Shown here in pieces: positions 41,501 through 52,700 of a stretch of 64,000 nt of DNA. Origin of the DNA: Lagopus muta (Eukaryota > Chordata > Aves > Galliformes > Phasianidae); NCBI RefSeq assembly GCF_023343835.1, contig NC_064466.1, positions 310,001 through 374,000 of the forward strand, written 5' to 3'. The notes below the pieces were generated by a model. It was not told where the DNA came from. It did not search any database and saw only the letters and a list, made by a program, of their open reading frames with translations. Made by a program: the position numbers and the translations under genes. The first letter of the stretch is position 1; every line of letters starts with the position of its first letter.

Positions 41501-42299
41501 TGGGGGGATTTCAGGGTCTGGGGGGGGGTTGAAAGGTTTAGAGGGAGGGATTTGGGGGTCTGGGGGGGTTTAGAGGGGGATTTGGGGAGATTTGGGGGGG
41601 GCTTCGGGGTCTGGGGGGTGTTGGGGGGTTTAGAGGGTGTGGAAGGGGGGATTTGAGGGGGCTTTGGGGGTCTCGGGGGGGGTCATAAGGTTTACAGGGG
41701 GGATTTGGGGGTCTGGGGAGGTTTAGAAGGGGGATTTGGGGGGATCTGAGGGGGCTTCGGGGTCTGGGGGGTGTTGGGGGGGTTTAGAGGGTGTGGAAGG
41801 GGGATTTGGGGGGGATTTGAGGGGGGCTTTGGGGGTCCGGAGGTGTTTGGAGGGATTTGGGGGGGGTTAAAGGGGTGACCTGGGGGGATTTGGGGGTCTC
41901 AGAGGGGGCTTTAGAGGGTGTAGAAGGGGGATTTGGGGGATTTCAGGGTCTGGGGGGGGGTTGAAAGGTTTAGAGGGGGATTTGGGGGACTTTGGGGGTC
42001 TGGGGGGGTTGTAGGGTTTAGAGGGAGGGATTTGGGGGTCTGGGGGGTTTAGAGGGGGATTTGGGGGGATCTGAGGGGACTTTGGGGGTGTGGGGGTGTT
42101 GGGGGGGTTTAGAGGGTGTGGAAGGGGGGATTTGGGGGGGCTTTGGGGGTCTGGGGGGGTTTGGGGAAGTTTAGAGGGTGTAGAAGGGGGGATTTGGGGG
42201 TCTGGGGGTTTAGATGGTGTGGAAGGGGGGATTTGAGGGGGGTTTGGGGGTCTAGGGGGGCTTTAGAGGGGGGATTTGGGGAGATTTGGGGGGGCTTCG
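38600..42299 (+). repeat. G-rich minisatellite filling the MRPL4 last intron
   Basis: About 3.7 kb of GGGGGATTTGGGGGTCTGGGGGGGTTTAGAGGGTGTAGAAGGGG-type units, closely related to 26435-30560. The minus (coding) strand is therefore C-rich. It runs into the N gap, so its true length is unknown. Confidence 0.94.
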
Positions 42300-42799
42300 N
42301 NNNNNNNNNNNNNNNNNNNNNNNNNNNNNNNNNNNNNNNNNNNNNNNNNNNNNNNNNNNNNNNNNNNNNNNNNNNNNNNNNNNNNNNNNNNNNNNNNNNN
42401 NNNNNNNNNNNNNNNNNNNNNNNNNNNNNNNNNNNNNNNNNNNNNNNNNNNNNNNNNNNNNNNNNNNNNNNNNNNNNNNNNNNNNNNNNNNNNNNNNNNN
42501 NNNNNNNNNNNNNNNNNNNNNNNNNNNNNNNNNNNNNNNNNNNNNNNNNNNNNNNNNNNNNNNNNNNNNNNNNNNNNNNNNNNNNNNNNNNNNNNNNNNN
42601 NNNNNNNNNNNNNNNNNNNNNNNNNNNNNNNNNNNNNNNNNNNNNNNNNNNNNNNNNNNNNNNNNNNNNNNNNNNNNNNNNNNNNNNNNNNNNNNNNNNN
42701 NNNNNNNNNNNNNNNNNNNNNNNNNNNNNNNNNNNNNNNNNNNNNNNNNNNNNNNNNNNNNNNNNNNNNNNNNNNNNNNNNNNNNNNNNNNNNNNNNNN
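42300..42799. other. Assembly gap, 500 N
   Basis: Exactly 500 N. Left of it is the MRPL4 terminal intron; right of it is the truncated COLGALT1 gene. Both genes are on the minus strand and each lacks the exons that should lie across this point. Confidence 0.99.
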
Positions 42800-43590
42800 G
42801 CTGTTCATGGCTCTGCAAAGCAGCACAACCGCGCTCAGCGCCCAACACGAGCTCAGCGAGGCCCCATGGAGCGATGAGGGCAGAACCGGGCTGAAGCCAA
42901 CAGGATGAGGTTCGATGAGGCCAAGTGCCACCACCCGCCCCACACAGCGCTGCAGGACTGGGGCGGAATGGCTGGAAGACTGCAGAGGAAATGGAGGCTG
43001 GGGGGTGTTGGGTCGGTGCTGGGCTGAACGTGAGCCGGCAGCGTTGCCAAGGTGGCCAAGAGGACCAACGGCAGGCCCGGTCTGCATCAGGAACAGGGCA
43101 GCCGTCGGCCCCCCGTGCTCAGCTCTGCGCCCAGCTTTGGGCTGCAAGAAAGACATGGAGGGCCTGGAATGGGTTGAAAGAAGGGCAGCAAAGCTGGGGA
43201 GGGGTCTGGAGCACCGCAGGGCCCCATAGGGGCGGCTGAAGGAGCTGGGGATGTTCAGCGTGGAGAAGAAGAGGCTCAGGGGGGGACCTTATGATCTACA
43301 GCTGCCTGCAGGGGGGGTTGTGGGGAGCTGGGGGGTCGGCCTTCTGCTCTCATGAAGAGAAGGAAAGGAACATGAAGAGAAGAGAAAGACAGAAGGAAAG
43401 GGAACGGCCTGAAGCTGCGCCAGGGGAAGATTGAGGCTGGGCGTTAGGCAATATCACTGCTCCAAAAGGTGGTCAGGCGCTGCGATGGGCTGCAGGGAGG
43501 TGAGGAGTCAGAGAGCCTGCAGGCATTCGAGGAGCGTTTGATTTCGTGCTGAGGGACGAGGATCAGCGAGAGCTGCTGATGGCGGCAGGG
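42800..43590 (+). mobile_element. CR1 LINE fragment
   Basis: Diverged plus-oriented CR1 (GATGAGGTTCGATGAGGCCAAGTG, GAAAGACATGGAGGGCCTGGA, GGTGGTCAGGCGCTGCGATGGG) in COLGALT1 intron 8, cut on the left by the gap. An AAGAGAAGGAAAGG microsatellite-like stretch interrupts it near 43355-43400. Confidence 0.85.
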
Positions 43591-43659
43591 CCGTCGCACC
43601 GCGCCATCTCCCTTTTCCAACCCCAACGACCCCACGCGCATCGCCTCCTTCACACTCAC

Positions 43660-43767
43660 TTCCCATCCACCGCCTCCACCAGCTTGCAGGCGATCTCCTG
43701 CTCGTGCAGCGTGCGCAGCATGCGCTCCCTGCGGTCGGCGCGGCGCCTTCAGGTTGATCATGAACAC
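43660..43767 (-). CDS. COLGALT1: COLGALT1 exon 8 (start of second GT25 domain)
   Basis: Acceptor CCCCCAG|GTGTTC, donor GGGAA|GTGAGT; 108 bp. It encodes VFMINL, then after an extra G near 43750 the frame continues as [19 protein letters not shown] and VEAVDGK. This is the opening of the C-terminal glycosyltransferase domain. As given, the exon does not read through; removing one G restores the family sequence. Confidence 0.9.
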
Positions 43768-46700
43768 CTGGGGGCAGAAAGGCAGCTCCTGCACAACCGC
43801 CATCCAGCCGCCCAGAACAGGGGGCAGGGGTCCCTCGGTCCCCCCCCCTGCTTCGCTCACCTCATCGAAGCCCATCTTGTCGGGGCTTTTGGGTGGGATG
43901 GAGAGGTACCGCGAGGGGCTCCGCAGGGAGGGTTCTTCACTGCAAACAGCAAAAGAGGTTGCCTCAGGTTTGCTGCTCTGTTCCAAGAAGCGAGAGCCGC
44001 AGCAGAGAGCCCCAAACCATCCCCAAAATGTGCCTGATGCTTTGGCACGACGCGACGCTGCGAGCTTGGGCAGCAGGAATCGCAGGCATTTATGAGCTGG
44101 AAGGAGAGCAGCCCTGCGGAGAAGGGACCCTGATGGAACGTGAGGCAGCAGTGTGTGATTACAGCTCGGAAACCAATGGGAGCCTGGGCTGCATCAGCAC
44201 AGGGGGGGGCAGCGGGGACAGGGAGGTGACGGGCCCCCCTCTGCTCTGCCCCTCTGCCCCATCTCCTTTACTCCCAGGCTGAGCAGACGCGGGTTCACTC
44301 AGCCTTTCTCCATAGGGGAGATGCTCCAGGCCGTTCGCCATCTTTGTGGCCCTCTGTCAGACTCTTTCCAAGAGATCCCTGTGGTTTTTTTTTGTACTGG
44401 GGAGACGCAGGACTGCAGATGAGGCAGAGTAGAAGGGGAGGAATCTTCTTCCATCAGCACAGAGGTGGCAGCGGGGACAGGGAGGTGACGGCCCCCCTCT
44501 GCTCTGCCCTCGTGAGGCCGCATCTGCAGGGCTGGAGCCCCCAGGACAAGAAGGGCAGGGAGCTGTTGGAGAGGGGCTGGAGGAGCCACGAAGACGATCA
44601 GGGGCTGCAGCAGCTCCCTGTGAGGACAGGTTGAGGGAGCTGGGCTGGAGGGGGAGGAAGAGGAGGAGGAGGAGGAGGAGGAGGAAGGAGGAGGAATAGA
44701 AGAGGGAGAGGAAGAGGGAAGAAGTTGAGGAAGGGGAGAAAGAAGGAGGAAAGAGGAGAAAGAGAGGGAGCAGGAGAGGAGGGAGAAGGAAGGAGAAAGA
44801 GTGGCAGGTGGGCCAAGAGTCCCAGGTGAAGAGTCGCAGCTCCCCCCACCAGCATGGGCTCGAGAAGAGGAGCTGGGGGCGAGCGCATTGCAGCCTGCAG
44901 CGCCCGAAGGGAGCCTGCAGCCAGGAGGGGAGTCAGCTCTTGGCAAGGGGAGACGGCAGCAGGACGGGGAACGGCTGGGAGCTGAGGTGAGGGCAGCTGG
45001 AGGCTGGAAGTGCTGTGCTGTGAGAGCGGGGAGGGGCTGAACAGAGGGGCTGCGATGCCCCGTCCGTCCCTGGAGGCGTTCGGGGCCGTTGAAGGGGCCC
45101 TGGGCAGCCTGGGCTGCTGTGAGACGTGGAGGTCGGTGGCCCTGCATTGGCGGGGGGTTGGAGCTCCGTCATCCTTCATCCTCCCGACCCTGGCCATTCT
45201 GTGACTCTGAGCAGGGACAGGGGCTGCTGCCACTGCTGACCGTGGCCTTGTGGCGCTGCGCTGTCATTTAATCACCCCACGTTTTCTCTTCTACCCCACA
45301 GCAGAGGTTTTTGGTCTGTTGGGTAAACAGGTCTGAAAGGAAACCTGTAGGCTGGAGCGGAGCCCACGCAGCAACGTGTGGAACAACCCAGCCCTCAGCC
45401 GGCCAGGGAAAACTGGAAATGAAGCATCTGAGGCCTGGGCAGGGCTGGCTGCAGAACCCAGCGGCCCGTGGTGGAAAAAGGGGCTGCTTCATGCAGTTCA
45501 ACGGCAGCCCTGCCTTCCCACAAAGAACCTTTGTGCCGGGGGGGGGAGGCGAACAGAGGCACTTTGTGAGCTGAGGCTGCGAAGGAGGGGAGGATGGGGT
45601 GAGAAATGAGTGAGAGCAGCTCTGCGGAGAAGGACCTGGGGGGGCCTGGTGGAAAATGAGGCAGCGGAGCGTGATTTGCAGCTCGGAAAGCAAAGGGGAG
45701 CCTGGGCTCCAGCAGCACAGCAGCAGCCAGAGCTGGGAGCTGGGAGCTGGGAGCTGGGAGCTGGGGAGCTGGGAGCTGGGAGCTGGGAGTGCAGCCTGGA
45801 GCGGGGAAAGCAGAGAAATGGAGAGGCAGCAGAGAGCCAGAGAGGGGCGAGAGGAGGGACGGCGAGGCCCTCGGCAGTGCGTCTAACCATAAACTCTGAG
45901 CCCAAACCTTGAGCCCAAACCCTGAGCCCAACCCTAAACCCTGACCCTAAATCCTGAACACAACCCCAAACCCCAACCCCAAACCCTGACCCTAAATCCT
46001 GAACCCAACTCCAAACCCTGAGCCCGACCCCAAACCCTGAACCCTGACCCCAAACCTTGAGCCCAACCCCAAACCTTGAGCCCAACTCCAAACCCTGATC
46101 CCAACCCCAAACCCTGATCCTAGCACCCCAGCACCCATCGGTGCTCAGGGCCGAGCTCCCCGTCCTCCTGTCAGCGGCCCTCCCTCCACACTGGGGGTAG
46201 GGTAATTAATTAGGCTTAAGGGTAATTAGGGGTAGGGTTAGGGTTATGATATTAGGGTTAGGGTAGGGTTAGGGTAGGGGGTTTAGGGTTAGGATATTAG
46301 GGTTAGGATTAAGGGTTAGGGTTAGGTTTAGGGTTAGGATTAAGGGTTAGGGTTAGGGTTAGGGTTAGGGTTAGGATTAAGGGTTAGGGTTAGGGTTTAG
46401 GGTTAGGGTAAGGGTTAGGGTTAATGGTTAGGGTTAGGATATTAGGGTTAGGGTTAGCATTAAGGGTTAGGGTTAGTGTTTAGGGTTAGGGTTAATGGTT
46501 AGGGTTAGGGTTAGGATATTAGGGTTAGGGTTAGGGTTAATGGTTAGGGTTAGGGTTAGGATATTAGGGTTAGGATATTAGGGGTTAGGGTTAGGTTTAG
46601 GGTTAGGATTAAGGGTTAGGGTTAGGGTAGTGTTTAGGGTTAGGGTTAATGGTTAGGGTTAGGGTTAGGATATTAGGGTTAGGGTTAGGGTTAGGGGTAG

Positions 46701-49700
46701 AGTTAGGGTTAGGGTTTGTGTTAGGATATTAGGGTTAGGATGTTAGGGTTAGGATGTTAGGGTTAGGATTAGCATTAAGGGTTGGGGTTAGTGTTTAGGG
46801 TTAGGGTTAATGGTTAGGGTTAGGATATTAGGGTTAGGGTCAGGGTCAGGGTCAGGGTTAGGGTTAGGGTTAAGGGTTAAGGGTAGGGTTAGGGTTAGGA
46901 TTAGGGTTCGAGTTAGGGTCAGGGTCAGGATTAGGGTTAGGGTATTAGGGTCAGGGTCAGGGTTAGCGTTAGGGTCAGGGTCAGGATTAGGGTATTAGGG
47001 TTAGGGTTAGGGTTAGGGTCAGGGTTAGGGGTTAAGGGTTAAGGGTTAGGGTTAGGGTTAGGGTTAGGGTTAGGGTTAATGTTAGGGTTTAGGGTAGGGT
47101 TAGGGTTAGGGTATTAGGGTTTAGGGTTAGGGTTAGGGTTAAGGCTTAGGGTTGGGGTTCAGGTCAGGGCCCATCACCCACCCATGATCTCCAGCAGGAC
47201 GTGCATGAAGCTCTCCCTCTCGTCCTGCAGCGTGCTGTGCGAGCGCAGCGGCACCGGCAGGAATCCATAGGGCTCCTTGTTGCACACAAACATCTGCACC
47301 CTCTGCGGTCAGCAAGAAAACAATGAGAAACTGCCTCTAAAGCCAACCCGAGGCGCTGCTCCGCTCGGCTCAAGGCTCACCTGCCTGCTTGCAGGAGAAG
47401 GAGAAGACGATGATGTCGTCGAAGGGCCAGTGTAGTCGGGGTGAGGGGGGGTAGGAAGGCGAGGCGCTGCGCCGCCTCCTTCCTGAGGTCCCAGCAGGAA
47501 GGTGGAATGCACCATGGGCACCGCAAAGCAGCCGCGCCGCTCCCGCTTGCGGATGGGCAGGTAGGCGGGGGTGCGTTTGTAGTAACCCTATGGGATGGGG
47601 GGGCGATGGTTTGGGGCCGCTCCTCAGAGCCCTGCGCAGGTCTGAGGTGGGGCTGAAAGGAGCTGAAAGGATTTGGGGGAGGAGGGATGGGAGGCGGGCG
47701 CCGGACCCCCGAGGAGTGGGAAGAGATGATGGGGAGGTGATGGGGGCACAGAGCTGCATGTTGGGCCTGAGTGACATCGTGGGGCACAGGGACAGCAGGG
47801 AGCAGCAGCAGCCAGGAGAGAAGGAACAGGAGGAGCAGAGCTGCCTGCTTGTGGCTGGGAGCTCATCCTATGGCAAAGAAATGATGCAGGGAGCAGCAGC
47901 AGCCAGGGGTGGAACATAAGGAGCAGAACTGCCTGCTTGTAACTGGAGCATCATCTGATGACCAGGAAATGATGCAGGGAGGAGAAGCAGCCAGGAGAGA
48001 AGACACACGAGGAGCAGAACTGCTTGTTTGTAGCTGGAGCTCATCCTATGGCAAAGAAATGATGCAGGGAGGAGAAGCAGCCAGAGAGGAACTCAGAGAG
48101 CAGAGCTGCCTGCCTGCAGCTGGGATGCTGTCCTGCAGCCAAGAAATAATGAAAGGAGCAGCAGGCAGCCAGGGGTGGAACATGAGGAGCAGAACTGCCT
48201 GCTTGTGGCTGGAACTCATCCTATGGCAAAGAAATGATGCAGGAGAAGCAGCCAGAGGAGAGGAACTGAGAGAGCAGAGCTGCCTGCCTGCAGCTGGGAT
48301 GTCCTGCAGCCAAGAAATAATGAAAGGAGCAGAAGCAGCCAAGGGAGGAGGAACAGGAGGAGCAGAACTGCCTGCTTGTGGCTGGAGCATCATCTGATGG
48401 CCAGGAAATGATGCAGGGAGGAGAAGCAGCCAAGGGAAAGGGAACATGGAGAAGCAGAACTGCTTGTTTGTAGCTGGAACTCATCCTATGGCAAAGAAAT
48501 GATGCAGGGAGCAGCAGCAGCCAGGACACAACAGAACTGCCTGCCTGGAGCTGGGATGTTGTTTCATAGCCAAGAAGAAATGGCAGGAGCAGCAGCAGCC
48601 AGGGGGAGAAGGAACACGAGGAGCAGAGCTGGCCCACAGGCAAGAAATGACACAGGGAGGAGAAGCAGCCAGGAGAGGAACTCAGAGAGCAGAGCTGCCT
48701 GCTTGTGGCTGGATGTTGTCCCATAGCCAAGAAATAATGCAGGGAGCAGCAGCCAGGGGTGGAACATGAGGAGCAGAGCTGCCTGCCTGCAGCAGGGATG
48801 TTGTCCTGCAGCCAGGAAATAATGAGAGGAGCTGAAGGAGCCAAGGGAGGAGGAACAGGAGGAGCAGAACGGCCTGCTTGTAGCTGGGATGTCATCTGAT
48901 GGCCAGGAAATGATGTAGGGAGGAGAAGCAGCCAGAGAGGAACTCAGAGAGCAGAGCTGCCTGCCTGCAGCTGGGATGCTGTCCTGCAGCCAAGAAATAA
49001 TGAAAGGAGCAGCAGCAGCCAGGGGTGGAACATGAGGAGCAGAACTGCCTGCTTGTGGCTGGAACGCATCCTATGGCAAAGAAATGATGCAGGAGAAGCA
49101 GCCAGAGGAGAGGAACTGAGAGAGCAGAGCTGCCTGCCTGTAGCTGGGATGTCCTGCAGCCAGGAATTAATGAGAGGAACAGAAGGAGCCAAGGGAGGAG
49201 GAAAAGGAGGAGCAGAGCTGCCTGCTTGTAGCTGGAGCATCATCTGATGGCCAGGAAATGATGCAAGGAGCAGAAGCAGCCAGGGGAAAGGGAACACAAG
49301 GAGCAGAACTGCTTGTTTGTAGCTGGAGCTCATCCTATGGCAAAGAAATGATGTAGGGAGCAGCAGCAGCCAGGGGTGGAACATAAGGAGTAGAACTGCC
49401 TGCTTGTGGCTGGAACATCATCTGATGGCCAAGAAACAGCATAGGGAGCAGCAGCAGCCAGGAGAGAAGACACACGAGGAGCAGAACTGCCTGCTTGTAG
49501 CTGGAGCTCATCCTATGGCAAAGAAATGATGCAGGGAGCAGCAGCAGCCAGGGGAGAAGGAACACAAGGAGCAGAGCTGGCCCACAGGCAAGAAATAACA
49601 CAGGGAGGAGAAGCAGCCAGAGAGGAACTCAGAGAGCAGAACTGCCTGCCTGCAGCTGGGATGTCCTGCAGCCAGGAAATAATGAGAGGAGCAGAAGCAG

Positions 49701-52700
49701 CCAAGGGAGGAGGAACAGGAGGAGCAGAACGGCCTGCTTGTAGCTGGAGCATCATCTGATGGGCAGGAAATGATGCAGGGAGGAGAAGCAGCCAGGGGAG
49801 AAGACACAGGAGGAGCAGAACTGCTTGTTTGTGGCTGGAGCTCATCCTATGGCCAGGAAATGATGCAGGGAGGAAAAGCAGCCAGGGGATGGAACATAAG
49901 AAGCAGAACTGCTTGTTTGTAGCTGGAACTCATCCTATGGCAAAGAAATGATGCAGGGAGCAGCAGCAGCCAGGGGAGAAGACACAGGAGGAGCAGAGCT
50001 GCCTGCTTGGGATGCTGTCCTGCAGCCAAGAACAAATGCAAGGAGCAAGCAGCAGCCAGGGAAGAGGAACCTGAGGAGCAGAACTGCTTGCTTGTAACCA
50101 GAGCATCGTCTGACGGCCAGGAAACAACACAGGGAGCAGCAGCAGCCAGGGGAGAGGGAACACAGGAGCCAAACTGCCTGCTGGTGGCTGGGTTTTGTCC
50201 TGCAGACGGGAAATAACGCAGGGAGCAAAGCAGCCGGGGGGGGGAAACACCAGCAGGAGGAGAAAGAGCCAAGGGAGGAAGAGGAGGAGGAGTGGATGAA
50301 CGTGGGACGTCATCCCACAGCAAAGAAACCACGGCAGGAAGGGAAGGAGGTGAGGAGAGCTGTGCTGAGGAGGGGTGAGGATGAGGAAATGGCCTGGAGG
50401 AGGGGAAGGAGATGAGGGAAGCTGTCTTAGGAATGGAAGTGGATGAGATCTGCTCTGAGGAGGGGAAGGGGATGAGGAAATCAACCTGAGGAGGGGGAAG
50501 GGGGACAAAAAGATCCACCTTAAGGAGGGGAAGGGGATGAGATCCAGCCTGAGGAGGGGAAGGGGACGAAGAAAAGTGCCCCAGGGAGGGAAGGGGATGA
50601 GGAAATCCATTCTGAGGAGGGGAAGGGGAAGAGATCTGCACTGAGGAGGGGAAATGGATGAGGAAATTCCCCTTGAGGGAGGGAAGAGGAAATCACCCTG
50701 AGGAGGGGGAAGGGGACAAAAAGATCCACCTTAAGGAGGGGAAGAGGAGGAGAGGGGAAGCAGGCAGAGAAAACTGATCCAAGAAGGGAAGGGGATGAGG
50801 AAATCTGCACCAAGGAGGGGAAGGGGACAAGAAGATCCACCTTAAGGAGGGGAAGGGGATGAGGAGATCTGCACCAAAGAGGGGAAGGGGGATGAGGAAA
50901 TTCACCTTGAGGAGGGGAAAGGGACAGAAAGATCCACTTTGAGGAGGGGAAGCAGATGAAGGAAATGACCCCCAACAAAGGGAAGCAGATGAGGAAAACT
51001 GCATCGAGGAGGGGAAGTGGATGAGGAAATCAACCTGAGGAGGGGAAGGGGACCAAAAAGATCCACTTTGAGGATGGAAAGGGGATGAGGAGATCCGCTC
51101 TGAGGAGGGGAAGGGGAAAGAGATCTGCAGAGAGGAGGGAAATGGATGAGGAAATTCACCTCAAGGAGGGTAAGAGGACGAGGAGATCCACCTTAAGGAG
51201 GGGAAGAGGAGGAGAGGGGAAGCAGGCAGAGAAATCTGCCCCAAGGAGGGGAAGGGGATGAGGAAACCAACCTGAGGAGGGGAAGGGGACAAAAAAGATC
51301 CACTTTGAGGAGGGGAAGCAGATGAGGAAAACTGCATCGAGGAGGGGAAGTGGATCAGGAAACCAACCTGAGGAGGGGAAGGGGACAAGAAGATCCACCT
51401 TAAGGAGGGGGAAGGGGATGAGGAGATCTGCTCTGAGGAGGGGAAGAGGAAGAAATCCACACCAAGGAGGGGAAGCAGGCAGAGAAAACTGCCCAAGGAA
51501 GGGAAGGGGATGAGGGAAGCAGCGCGCCGAGAAGCGGAGGCCCCGTACCTGAGCCGTCATCCCACACCAGAAGTTGGAATAGGCAGCACGGGAATCCAGC
51601 ATGGGAGCCACCACCGTTTTGTTCTCCGCCATCAGCAGCCCCAGCGTGTCGGGGTTGGTCAGGATGTTGTCAGCATCCAGGAACTGCAAAGAGGGGGAAA
51701 TCCTACAGCGGGGAAATCCAACCCCCCCCAAATCAAAGGGGGATGGAGGCAACTGCACAGAATCACAGAATCCCCCCCTGTGACCATGTAACCTCTATAG
51801 GGTCACACATCCCCTCCTATGGCCATATAACCTCTATAGGGTCACACATCCCCTCCTATGGCCATATAACCTCTATAGGGTCACACATCCCCTCCTATGG
51901 CCATATAACCTCTATAGGGTCACACATCCCCCCCTGTGACCATATAACCTCTGTAGGGTCACACATCCCCCCCTGTGACCATATAACCTCTATAGGGGTC
52001 ACACATCACCCCATGGGGACCATATAACCTCTATAGGGTCACACATCACCCCTGTGACCATATAACCTCTATAGGGTCACACATCCCCTCCTATGGCCAT
52101 ATAACCTCTATAGGGTCACACATCCTCCCCTATGACCATGCATCCTCCATAGGGTCACACATCACCCCATGGGACCATATAACCTCTATAGGGTCACACA
52201 TCACCCCATGGGACCATATAACCTCTATAGGGGTCACACATCACCCCCTGTGACCATATAACCTCTGTAGGGTCACACATCCCCCCCTGTGACCATATAA
52301 CCTCCATAGGGACACACATCCCCCCATGGGACCATATAACCTCTATAGGGTCACACATCCTCCCCCTATGACCATGCATCCTCCATAGGGTCACACATCC
52401 CCCTCTGTGACCATATAACCTCTATAGGGTCACACATCCCCCCCTGTGACCATATAACCTCTATAGGGTCACACATCCTCCCCTATGACCATATAACCTC
52501 TATAGGGTCACACATCCCCTCCTATGGCCATATAACCTCTATAGGGTCACACATCCCCTCCTATGGCCATATAACCTCTATAGGGTCACACATCCCCTCC
52601 TATGGCCATATAACCTCTATAGGGGTCACACATCCCCCCCTATGATCTTATAACCTCTATAGGGTCACACGTCCCCCCCTCTGACCATATAACCTCTATA

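Noticed and set aside
42116-43156. Frames of about 200-300 codons containing runs of X
   Set aside because: They exist only because the 500 N are translated without stops.
46810-46998. Arginine/glycine-rich frame in the TTAGGG-like array
   Set aside because: Translation of degenerate telomeric repeat; not a gene.
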